A stretch of 17,499 nucleotides of DNA, taken from positions 1 to 17,499 of the forward strand of contig JAJQHP010000146.1 of NCBI GenBank assembly GCA_021199695.1. The letters run 5' to 3'. The DNA comes from Clostridiales bacterium. Lineage in GTDB: Bacteria > Bacillota > Clostridia > Oscillospirales > Oscillospiraceae. Positions 1 to 6,640 of the stretch are shown piece by piece. The position numbers were made by a program, and so were the translations under genes. The first letter of the stretch is position 1. Each line of letters opens with the position of its first letter. The notes beneath the pieces are model-generated. The model was not told the origin of the DNA and ran no database searches. It was given only the letters and a program-made list of their open reading frames with translations.

Positions 1-1433
1 CTGCCGCTGGTGATGGTGGCGATTTTGGAGAACGTGCCGCCGGAGGTCTTGCGGTAGACATAATATCCGGAGGCTCCACTTACCTTGCTCCACTTTACCG
101 TCACACCCGCAGAGGCGTTGGACAGGGTGACGGAGGGGGTGACCAAATTGTATGTAATATTCACGCCTGTAGAATTATAGCTGCTGATGTACGCACCTGT
201 CGGTGAAATACACCGTACTGTATAATAGTAGGTAGTTCCATATGTGACCGCGGTATCCGTGTAGCTGGTAGAGAATGTGTCTGCCAGCTTCTTCCATGTA
301 CCGTCGCTGCCCGTTTTGCGGAATACACGATACAGGAGTGCCCCGGTAACCTCTTTCCACGTTATTTTTACCCCAGAAGAGGTATTCGTTGCGCCGGACA
401 GGGTCGGTGTGGCAAGAACATTGCGCGTGCTGCTGTCTGCAAGGTCAATAAAGGTGAACCCATTCTGATTTGCATAGGTTTCCGCAGCAGTACCTGTATA
501 GCCATAGATGGTAAAGCCGCTTATCGCAGTGTATGTTTTTTTAGAGCTGGAGTAGGTATACCCAAAGGCATAGCTGTCGATGGTGGTGATGCTGTCGGGA
601 ATGACTACAGCGGTCAGACTGGTGCAGTTGACAAAGGTGTCGTTTTCGATGGAACGGGTGACGGAATCGCTGGCAACGGAGATTCCGTCCTCGCTAGCGA
701 CCGAGATTCCGTCCTCACTGGCAACGCTGATGGACGCCTCAGACGCGGACGAATCTTCTTCTGAAAAATCAACCAGGCTCAACTTGGGGCAGTTGCGGAA
801 TGCATTCTCTCCGATGTAAGTCACGCTGTCGGGAATGCTTACATATTCCAGGTTGTTGCACTCATAAAAAGCGTATTCACCGATATAGGTCGTGCCCTCA
901 GGGATCGTCACGCTGGCCAAGCTGTCGCATTCCTCAAACGCACCATATCCGATCGTCGTGACGCTGCTCGGAATGGAGACGCTGACCATATTTTCACATC
1001 CATAAAATGCGCCCTCGCCAAGAGAGGTGATGCGATCCGGAATGGTCACATCGACCAATCCGGCACAGCCGTGGAAAACAGAGTCTCCAATTTCTGTGAC
1101 GCCGTCCGGAAGAAAGTCAAGGCTGGTCAGGCTGTAGCAGAGACTAAATGCTCCACCGCCGATGGAGGTGACGCTGTCAGGAAGCGTGACGTCTGCCAGT
1201 TTTTTACATCCGTGGAACATATAGCCACTGATGCTGGTTATGCTGTCCGGGATGGTCACGCTTTCCAGCCCACTATGTTCAAAAGCAGCCCAGCCAATCG
1301 AAATAACGCTGTCCGGGATGGTAATGGTGGACAGGCTGGTACAATATGAGAAAGCATAGTCATCAATATACTGTACGCCGCTGCTGATGGTCACATCAGT
1401 CAAACCTGTGCAGTTAAAAAAGCTCTTGGCCTG
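1..1433 (-). pseudogene. Out-of-frame C-terminal part of the BspA-like LRR protein (LRRs, then Fn3-like domains; runs off the window)
   Basis: This is the continuation of the LRR gene at 1400-2905, read one frame over. I translated codons at positions divisible by 3 and found no stop from about 1424 down to position 3. In reading order it encodes further 23-residue LRR_5 repeats (to about 560), a BspA-type end segment (TIYGYTGTAAETYA, about 477-517), and two fibronectin-III-like domains. The first Fn3-like domain carries ITWKEV and YYYTVR. The second carries VTVKWSKV and GYYVYRKTSGGTF and is cut by the window edge. Without the frameshift the protein would exceed 970 residues. Within the LRRs lies a Ser/Asp/Glu-rich insert with 8-residue repeats (670-741). 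Either this is a true disrupted gene or one base was lost in sequencing. No good start codon and ribosome site precede it, so separate expression is unlikely. Confidence 0.8.
670..741. repeat. Three tandem 24-bp units inside the LRR gene
   Basis: Units are 670-693, 694-717 and 718-741. The first two share GAGATTCCGTCCTC exactly and the third is diverged. On the coding (minus) strand they give 8-residue repeats around SVASEDGI, forming a Ser/Asp/Glu-rich insert that interrupts the regular 23-residue LRR period. The unit is a multiple of three, so changes in copy number would keep the reading frame. Confidence 0.75.
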
Positions 1434-2905
1434 ATTTCCTCCACATTGCCTGGAATGGTGATGCTGGTCAGGCCAGTGCACCCCTGAAATGCGTAATCGC
1501 CAATTTTCGTCACCCCGCTGCCAATGGATACGCTGGTCAACAGAGAACAGCCGGAAAACGTATTGCTGCCGATGGACGTCACGGTATCTGGGACAGTATA
1601 CGACCCGCCTCTGCCTGCGGGATAGATGCGTATGGTGGTTTTTTCCTTATTGTACACAATTCCGTCCTCGGAGCAGAACTGACTGTTCTCCGGGTCCACA
1701 GTAATCTGTGTCAAGCTGGTACAGCCGCCGAATGCCGATCCATCGATCCCGGTGACATTGCTGCCGATGGTGATGCCGGTCAGCCCGGTGCAATTTTCAA
1801 ACGCTCCATACCCAATACTCGTTACGCTGTCAGGAATGGCGACACTGCTCAGCCCGGTGCAGCCGGAAAATGTGTAGTCACTGATCAAGGTAAGATTGTT
1901 GCTAATGGTCACGCTGGTCAGTCCGGTACAGTTGCCAAACGCCCAAGATTCGACAGAGGTGACGCTATCCGGGATGACAACACTGGTCAGACTGGTGCAG
2001 TCATAAAAGGCATACTTACCGATGTCAGTCACTCCACTGGGAATAGTCACCTTTGTCAGACTGGTACATTCGTTGAATGCAGATCTACCAATAGAGGTCA
2101 CGCTGCTCGGAATGGTCACACTGATCAGACTGGTACAATTGGAAAAGAGGCCCTCCCCGATGGTGGTGACGCCGCTACCAATGGTCGCTTTGGTCAACCC
2201 ACTGCAATACTGAAATACACCATATCCAAAGGTGGTCACGCTGCCGGGAATGGTCACCGTGGACAGGCTTTCACAGTAATTAAAGGCATACAAACCTATA
2301 CTGGCGACGTCGCTGCCGAAGGTTACATTTGCCAGATTATCACACATATTGAAAGCGAGATCTCCAATATGTGTCACCCCGTCATCGATCACGACAGATG
2401 TAATGGAATGGCGGTATCGATACCATGGAGTTGGTTCATCGTCACCGGAAACGCCGTCCGTCATTTCCCCTGTCCCAGAAATGGTCAGCACTCCGTCCTC
2501 GTCCAGCACCCAGGTCAAATTATCCCCGCAGGTGCCGCTGGCCACCACGTCGCTGACTGTGGCAATGTCCTCCTCGGCCACGACGGCAACCTCATCGTTA
2601 TCGGCGTCCTCAACGCCTGTGGCCTCGCCTGTTTCCTCCGCCTCGGAGGGCTCGTCCTCCTCTGCCTCCTCAACGACAGAGGATTCAGGAGATGTCTCCT
2701 GAGCCTCGTCTGCTGTGGTATCGTCCGTCGTGACTTCCTCTACAGCAGTTTCGTCCACTGCGGTTTCCTCCGCTGTTGCCTCGTCCGCTTCCTCCACAAC
2801 GAAGGTCTCCTCCTCGACCTCTGCGCCCAAGGCCGTGGCCGGGAGCAGGGGGAGCAGGAGGGCCAGAGAGAGCAACAATGCGGTGATTCTTTTGACTCTT
2901 TCCAT
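1400..2905 (-). CDS. BspA-like secreted leucine-rich-repeat (LRR_5) protein, prematurely ended by a frameshift
   Basis: A 501-residue ORF. Residues 1-28 form a signal peptide: basic MERVKR, then a Leu-rich core ending ATALGA. Residues 29-120 are a very acidic Glu/Thr/Ala/Val linker. Around 123-148 is the SGTCGDNLTW/GVLTISGTG module that commonly starts Clostridia BspA proteins. About 13 LRR_5 repeats of 23 residues run from about 168 to the end, with the core I-G-x-x-A-F-x-x-C-x-x-L-x-x-V-x-I-P. BspA-like LRR proteins are cell-surface adhesins or binding proteins; the ligand here is unknown. The start has AAAGGGTG (2913-2920) 7 nt upstream and a clear promoter. The last 11 residues (RPRAFLTAQV region) leave the LRR pattern because one base is missing near 1433; the original frame continues in 1-1433. 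There is no sortase motif or SLH domain in what is visible. GC is visibly lower than in the plus-strand cluster. Confidence 0.88.
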   Translation of the reverse strand: MERVKRITALLLSLALLLPLLPATALGAEVEEETFVVEEADEATAEETAVDETAVEEVTTDDTTADEAQETSPESSVVEEAEEDEPSEAEETGEATGVEDADNDEVAVVAEEDIATVSDVVASGTCGDNLTWVLDEDGVLTISGTGEMTDGVSGDDEPTPWYRYRHSITSVVIDDGVTHIGDLAFNMCDNLANVTFGSDVASIGLYAFNYCESLSTVTIPGSVTTFGYGVFQYCSGLTKATIGSGVTTIGEGLFSNCTSLISVTIPSSVTSIGRSAFNECTSLTKVTIPSGVTDIGKYAFYDCTSLTSVVIPDSVTSVESWAFGNCTGLTSVTISNNLTLISDYTFSGCTGLSSVAIPDSVTSIGYGAFENCTGLTGITIGSNVTGIDGSAFGGCTSLTQITVDPENSQFCSEDGIVYNKEKTTIRIYPAGRGGSYTVPDTVTSIGSNTFSGCSLLTSVSIGSGVTKIGDYAFQGCTGLTSITIPGNVEEIRPRAFLTAQV

Positions 2906-2959
2906 GCTTTTACACCCTTTCTGAAACGGCTGTCAGGTATTTCCCGTTCCGATCATTTT

Positions 2960-2987
2960 ATTATACGGAACCCCCGGACGATTTCAA
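2960..2987 (-). promoter_or_regulatory. Sigma-A-type promoter of the LRR gene
   Basis: On the minus strand: TTGAAA (2982-2987), 16-bp spacer, TATAAT (2960-2965). Transcription would start near 2953, giving a leader of about 48 nt before the ATG at 2905. The -10 is a perfect consensus. Confidence 0.7.
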
Positions 2988-3060
2988 CCGGTATGTCATA
3001 ACTGGTAGCTGATTTGTAAAAATTAGCAGTTGACATCCGCTCCAAACTGTGCTCACGGCG

Positions 3061-3108
3061 CAAAACCGGGGCCGGACTCCCCTTCGGGATGGCCCGGCCC
3101 CGGTCTTT
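3061..3108 (-). terminator. Intrinsic terminator after the M23/SpoIIQ-like gene
   Basis: A perfect 11-bp GC-rich stem, ACCGGGGCCGG (3065-3075) with CCGGCCCCGGT (3094-3104), and an 18-nt loop. On the minus strand it is followed by TTTT (3062-3065), and on the plus strand by CTTTT (3105-3109). It lies 25-65 nt past the M23 stop codon. The T run is short, so efficiency is uncertain. The rest of 2906-3128 holds only the LRR promoter and leader. Confidence 0.65.
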
Positions 3109-3128
3109 TCGGAGATCGATTTGGAAAA

Positions 3129-4004
3129 TTAACCCAGATATTCCATGGGGTCCACCAGCACGCCGTCCTTCTTCACGGCGAAGTGGAGCCAGCCGCCCTC
3201 GTTGCTCTCTCCGGCGGCAGTCTCCCCCACAGCGCCGATGACTTGCCCCGCGGAGACCTTGTCCCCCTGCCGGACGGCCACCTCCTCAGACAGATTGCCG
3301 TAAATGGTCATCAGTCCGTCCCCGTGGTTGAGGGTGATGACGGTCCCCAGGAGGGGGTCGCTCTCCACGGAAAGCACCTCCCCGTCCAGGGCGGCGTAGA
3401 CCTCCTCTCCCACCTCGGCGGCCAGGTCCACCCCGTTGTGGGTGCGCCAGTCCTCCAGGGCAGCGTTATAGGTCAGCTCGCTGTCAGAGAAAGCGGCCAC
3501 AGCCTCCCCGGAGACGGGGGCGGTAAAGCCGTCCTCCTCCGTCTCCGCCGTCTGGACCGCTTCCTCCGCCACAGCCTCCGCTACCGGCTCCGTCTCCGTC
3601 TGGACGGTTTCCGCCGCCGGTTCCGCCGTCGCCCCGGTCTCCTGGCTCTCCTGAACCGGCTCCTGGGCGGCGGCCTCCTCTGCGGCGGCGTCGGCGATCT
3701 CCCGGGCCGTCTCGTCCTCAGCTTCCGGCTCCGGTTCCCCGGACTCGGCCAGCGCGTCCGCCGTCTGTTCGGCGTCCTCCTGTCCGTCCTCTGTGGCTTC
3801 GTTCTCTGTCTCCGGCTCTACCTCTACCTCCGCCGGGGCGTTGGCGGCGACGGAGGGGGTCTCCGTCTCCAGCTCCTGACCGGCCAGCCACCAGAGATAG
3901 TACCCGGAGCCGCCGATGGCAAGGACACACAGCAAAAGCACCATGTAGAAGCCCTTGCCCAGGAGAAAATCGCCCACCCGGCGCACAAATGGTTTCTTCT
4001 TCAT
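3129..4004 (-). CDS. spoIIQ: SpoIIQ-like membrane protein with degenerate M23 (LytM) peptidase domain
   Basis: 291 residues. There is a basic N-terminus, one membrane segment (about 20-40), a long acidic Glu/Ala/Thr linker (about 45-158), and an M23 domain (about 160-290). The zinc ligands of the family are present: H189 and D193 in HNGVD, and H274 in WLHF. The two other conserved histidines are replaced: Y-x-H-L reads YGNL (N237), and the first His of HxH is W272. SpoIIQ is the forespore-membrane half of the SpoIIQ-SpoIIIAH channel of engulfment. The single N-terminal anchor, the length close to B. subtilis SpoIIQ and the LMTIYGNLSE-V-x-Q-GDKV stretch fit that family. Here it would bind zinc but probably not cut peptidoglycan. 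The ATG has GGAGG (4014-4018) 9 nt upstream. A candidate forespore-sigma promoter sits just upstream. The usual neighbours spoIID and spoIIID are not here, so a general M23 scaffold protein remains possible. Confidence 0.72.
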   Translation of the reverse strand: MKKKPFVRRVGDFLLGKGFYMVLLLCVLAIGGSGYYLWWLAGQELETETPSVAANAPAEVEVEPETENEATEDGQEDAEQTADALAESGEPEPEAEDETAREIADAAAEEAAAQEPVQESQETGATAEPAAETVQTETEPVAEAVAEEAVQTAETEEDGFTAPVSGEAVAAFSDSELTYNAALEDWRTHNGVDLAAEVGEEVYAALDGEVLSVESDPLLGTVITLNHGDGLMTIYGNLSEEVAVRQGDKVSAGQVIGAVGETAAGESNEGGWLHFAVKKDGVLVDPMEYLG

Positions 4005-4024
4005 GTGAAAACACCTCCGAACCT

Positions 4025-4054
4025 CAGTATCACCGGGTCCGAAGGCGTTTATTC
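4025..4054 (-). promoter_or_regulatory. Candidate sigma-F/G (forespore) promoter for the SpoIIQ-like gene
   Basis: On the minus strand: GAATA (4050-4054), 15-bp spacer, GGTGATACTG (4025-4034). The -10 matches the sigma-F consensus GGNRANAHTR at every position. The -35 matches GYWTA at 4 of 5. It overlaps the HAD stop codon and would give a very short leader (about 14 nt) with the ribosome site at its 5' end. Short degenerate motifs can arise by chance, but B. subtilis spoIIQ is a known sigma-F gene. Confidence 0.45.
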
Positions 4055-4724
4055 ACAGCGTTTCCAATTTTTGCTCCGACAGCCAGCTTTGCAGCCCGGT
4101 CAGATTTGGGGCAATATGTACATGAGGCGCGGAGGAAAAGGCGGCGGCGGGGGTGGTCCCGTTGCAGACGGCGGCGAAGTCCAGCCCCGCCCGGCGGGCG
4201 GTCTCTGCGTCGATGAGGGTGTCCCCCACGAACAGCACCGCCTCCCGCCGGAGGCCCAGCCGCTCCAGGGCCAGGAGCGCCCCCTCCGGGTCGGGCTTGG
4301 GCCGGTGAATGCCCTCCCCGCCGATGCACAGGCTCAACCGGTCGGACAGGCCGTAGTGGTCAAAGCCTCGCTGGATGGTGGCTCTCCGCTTGGTGCTCAC
4401 CACCGCCACCCGGACGCCCCCGGCGTTGAGCCAGTCCAGCAGCTCCACCGCCCCGGGGAACAGCCGGGTCTGGGACACCTGGAGGGGGTCAGCGATGCGG
4501 ACGTAGCGCCTGCGAAATTCCGCCCGACGGTCCGTGTCCCCGTCCCCGGAGAGCAGGGTGTAGGCGTCCTCCAGCGTCATGCCGATGGTGCGGCGCACCG
4601 CCTCCCCGTCGGGCCGGGGCAGACCCATCTCCTCAAAGGCCCCGTAAAACCCCGCCTGGATGCACTCGGTAGCGTCCCCCAGGGTGTAGTCAAAGTCAAA
4701 GAAAACGCCCTCATAAAAGGCCAT
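4053..4724 (-). CDS. HAD-superfamily phosphatase (phosphoglycolate phosphatase / beta-phosphoglucomutase-like, HAD-IA)
   Basis: 223 residues with all four HAD motifs. Motif I is DFDYT (D10 nucleophile, D12). Motif II is VVST (around 108-111). Motif III is K143 in RPKPDP. Motif IV is VGDTLID (D168, D172). The alpha-helical cap lies at about 16-85, as in the HAD-IA subfamily, which dephosphorylates small metabolites or nucleotides in the cytosol. The exact substrate cannot be read from the sequence. Of two nearby ATGs I chose 4722-4724, because GGGGAGGGG (4731-4739) is then well spaced; the ATG at 4728-4730 would lie almost on top of it. The gene has its own promoter (4747-4775). It ends 48 nt before the SpoIIQ-like gene, so read-through into that gene is possible. 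Confidence 0.88.
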   Translation of the reverse strand: MAFYEGVFFDFDYTLGDATECIQAGFYGAFEEMGLPRPDGEAVRRTIGMTLEDAYTLLSGDGDTDRRAEFRRRYVRIADPLQVSQTRLFPGAVELLDWLNAGGVRVAVVSTKRRATIQRGFDHYGLSDRLSLCIGGEGIHRPKPDPEGALLALERLGLRREAVLFVGDTLIDAETARRAGLDFAAVCNGTTPAAAFSSAPHVHIAPNLTGLQSWLSEQKLETL

Positions 4725-4746
4725 GGTCATCCCCTCCCCGGCTCCT

Positions 4747-4775
4747 ATGATACCGGGGGCGGGGAGGGTTGTCAA
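4747..4775 (-). promoter_or_regulatory. Sigma-A-type promoter of the HAD gene
   Basis: On the minus strand: TTGACA (4770-4775), 17-bp spacer, TATCAT (4747-4752). Transcription would start near 4740, just before the ribosome site, giving a leader of only about 16 nt. Confidence 0.65.
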
Positions 4776-4840
4776 GCGGGGCGGAGCCGAATTTGCACAG
4801 ATGCCTTTTTCCAAATGGAGCAGCTTTCCGGTTGACAACC
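4767..4840. repeat. Imperfect 13-bp inverted repeat across the divergent promoters
   Basis: Left arm GGTTGTCAAGCGG (4767-4779), right arm CCGGTTGACAACC (4828-4840); 12 of 13 bases pair. Each arm contains the -35 box of one of the two divergent promoters. Part of the match is forced because both -35 boxes are TTGACA, but the flanking AACC and CGG also match. It could be a shared operator; no regulator gene is visible nearby. Confidence 0.45.
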
Positions 4841-4860
4841 GCCCCGGGGACGGATAAGAT
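4832..4860 (+). promoter_or_regulatory. Sigma-A-type promoter of the surface-polymer cluster
   Basis: TTGACA (4832-4837), 17-bp spacer, TAAGAT (4855-4860). Start of transcription near 4867, with a leader of about 42 nt before the ATG at 4909. It is the best candidate to drive the whole plus-strand cluster. Confidence 0.7.
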
Positions 4861-4908
4861 AGGGTACAAATAAGCGGCAGACCGCCGGACGAGAGGGGGA
4901 CAGGGTTT

Positions 4909-6066
4909 ATGAAACAGATGCTGCTTGCCGTTGCGAAGTGGGGGATGAGCCTGCTGTACCTGCTGTTCCGTCCCCTGCGGGTGCGCAACAAGGTGGTCAT
5001 GCTCTCCCGGGAGTCGGACACGCCTCCCATCGACTTCGTCCTGCTCCGCCAGGAGCTGGCCCGCATCGCCCCGGAGACAGAGGTGGTCATGCTCTGCCGG
5101 AAGCAGACCCGCCGGACGAACCCCGTCACCTATTGCCTCTTCCTTATTCGCAACCTGTATCACATCGCCACCGCCTCCGTGGCGGTGACGGACACCTACT
5201 CCATCCCCCTGTGCGTGCTGCGCCACAAGCCGGAGCTGAAGATCGTCCAGATCTGGCACGCCGTGGGGGCGGTGAAGCAGTTCTCCTATCAGTGCCTGGA
5301 CCGGCCGGGGGGACATTCCTCCGCTATGGCAAAACAGATGGCCATGCACCGGAACTATGACTACATCCTCTGCCCCAGTGAAGCGACCCGACACATTTAC
5401 GCCCAGGCCTTCGACGCCCCGGAGGAGCGCATCCTGCCCCTGGGGATGCCCCGTATCGACTATATCCAGCGCCCTGACCCGGACATCCGGGAGCGGTATC
5501 TGGCTCAGCGGCCCCAGCTCCGGGGGAAAAAGCTGGCCCTGTATCTCCCCACCTTCCGGGAAGGGGTGGACGAGGGAGTGCGGGCCATGGTGGAGGCGGC
5601 GGCCGACCGGCCGGAGGTCGCCCTGCTGGTCAAGCCCCATCCGCTCTCTCAATTCCAGCTGTCGGAACAGAACCGGACAGTCCGGGGCTGGTCTACCTAT
5701 GATCTGATGAAGGTGTGCGACGCGGTGATCACCGATTACTCCGCCGCCTCCCTGGAGGCCAGCCTGCTCCACAAGCCGGTATACTTCTACCTGTTCGACA
5801 AGGAGCGGTATGTGGAAGATCAGGGGCTGAACATCGACCCGGAGCAGGAGCTGCCCCTGGCCTGCTTCCGCCGGGCGGATCAGCTGCTGGAATCGGTGGC
5901 CCTGGGGGACTATGACCTGGCGGCCCTGGAGGACTTCCGGGCCAGATACATCGAGACGGCGGACCGGAACAACACCGCCGACATCGGGGCGTTTCTCTGC
6001 ACCCTTCTCCCGGAGCGGTTCCGGCCGTCTCCGGCAGAGCGCGCGGGGGAGCGCACCGCGCCATAA
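4909..6066 (+). CDS. TagB/TagF-type CDP-glycerol glycerophosphotransferase
   Basis: 385 residues, CDP-glycerol:poly(glycerophosphate) glycerophosphotransferase family. These peripheral membrane enzymes move glycerol phosphate from CDP-glycerol onto a lipid-linked teichoic acid precursor or growing chain. Visible motifs in order are: a hydrophobic, basic N-terminus (1-25); QIWHAVGA (114-121) for the family's QxWHG region with H117; GMPRID (179-184); LPTFRE (213-218); KPHP (242-245); ITDYSAASLEA (274-284); and VYFYLFD with YVEDQG. The length fits a TagB-like primase better than the much longer two-domain TagF polymerase. The tagD gene follows and supplies its donor. Ribosome site GAGGGGG lies about 10 nt before the ATG. 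Substrate chain and primer are not knowable from sequence. The 166 nt to tagD contain a promoter and no clear terminator. Confidence 0.88.
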   Translation: MKQMLLAVAKWGMSLLYLLFRPLRVRNKVVMLSRESDTPPIDFVLLRQELARIAPETEVVMLCRKQTRRTNPVTYCLFLIRNLYHIATASVAVTDTYSIPLCVLRHKPELKIVQIWHAVGAVKQFSYQCLDRPGGHSSAMAKQMAMHRNYDYILCPSEATRHIYAQAFDAPEERILPLGMPRIDYIQRPDPDIRERYLAQRPQLRGKKLALYLPTFREGVDEGVRAMVEAAADRPEVALLVKPHPLSQFQLSEQNRTVRGWSTYDLMKVCDAVITDYSAASLEASLLHKPVYFYLFDKERYVEDQGLNIDPEQELPLACFRRADQLLESVALGDYDLAALEDFRARYIETADRNNTADIGAFLCTLLPERFRPSPAERAGERTAP

Positions 6067-6161
6067 CGGGCAAAGCAGATCAAGGGGGCGGCGGCTCCCT
6101 TTTCTGCTGTGGCAGGGGACAGGGACCTGCCGCCGGGAAACCTTACAAATGCGGGAAAGCA

Positions 6162-6190
6162 TTGCATCATGGAGAAAATTGTGGTATGAT
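6162..6190 (+). promoter_or_regulatory. Internal promoter before tagD
   Basis: TTGCAT (6162-6167), 17-bp spacer, TATGAT (6185-6190), with GG upstream of the -10 rather than a full TGn. It is in a locally AT-richer stretch. Start near 6197, leader about 36 nt. It would let tagD and downstream genes be transcribed apart from the TagB-like gene. Confidence 0.55.
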
Positions 6191-6232
6191 AATGCGTGTT
6201 TTCATGGATACCGATCACGGAGGCATACAGCT

Positions 6233-6622
6233 ATGAAAAAAGTCATCACTTATGGCACCTATGACCTGCTCCACTACGGGCATATCAATCTCCTCAGAAG
6301 GGCCAGAGCCCTGGGGGATTACCTCATCGTGGCCCTCTCCACCGATGAGTTCAACTGGAACGAGAAGCAGAAAAAGTGCTATTTCAGCTATGAGCAGCGC
6401 AAACAGCTGCTGGAGGCGGTGCGATATGTGGACCTGGTCATCCCCGAGACCTGCTGGGAACAGAAGGCCTCTGATGTAAAGGAATTCCGGGTGGATACCT
6501 TTGTCATGGGGGACGACTGGAAGGGACAGTTTGACTTTCTCAGCGACCTGTGCGAGGTGGTCTATCTGCCCCGCACGCCGGAGATCTCATCCTCTCAAAT
6601 CAAGCAGGACCTGGGCCGGTAA
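6233..6622 (+). CDS. tagD: Glycerol-3-phosphate cytidylyltransferase TagD
   Basis: 129 residues, the same length as B. subtilis TagD. It makes CDP-glycerol from CTP and sn-glycerol 3-phosphate, the donor used by TagB/TagF enzymes in the cytosol. Nucleotidyltransferase signatures are complete: YGTYDLLHYGH at residues 7-17 with the HxGH motif at 14-17, the R-Y-V-D and MGDDWKG regions (around 64-67 and 94-100), and ISSSQIK near the end (family ISSTxIK). The ATG at 6233 has CGGAGG (about 6218-6223) 9 nt upstream; an in-frame ATG far upstream lies inside the preceding gene in another frame and is not used. The next gene starts 18 nt after the stop. Confidence 0.95.
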   Translation: MKKVITYGTYDLLHYGHINLLRRARALGDYLIVALSTDEFNWNEKQKKCYFSYEQRKQLLEAVRYVDLVIPETCWEQKASDVKEFRVDTFVMGDDWKGQFDFLSDLCEVVYLPRTPEISSSQIKQDLGR

Positions 6623-6640
6623 GAGAAAAGCGAGGACAGG

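Noticed and set aside
700..2400. Regular DNA repeats of about 69 bp that could look like a repeat array
   Set aside because: The period is three times the 23-residue LRR, and units differ in sequence; they are protein repeats, not a CRISPR or DNA element.
3030..3053. TTGACA at 3030-3035 on the plus strand as a promoter
   Set aside because: No -10 box at a suitable distance and no plus-strand gene follows; it is probably chance.
3030..4835. A 601-codon open frame on the plus strand
   Set aside because: It is antisense to the M23 and HAD genes, both with full family motifs; its product is low-complexity Gly/Arg/Leu sequence.
6111..6131. GGCAGG/CCTGCC hairpin after the TagB-like gene as a terminator
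   Set aside because: The stem is short and no T run follows; read-through into tagD is likely.
4711..6162. A 483-codon minus-strand frame opposite the TagB-like gene
   Set aside because: It is a shadow of the plus-strand gene, with no family features.
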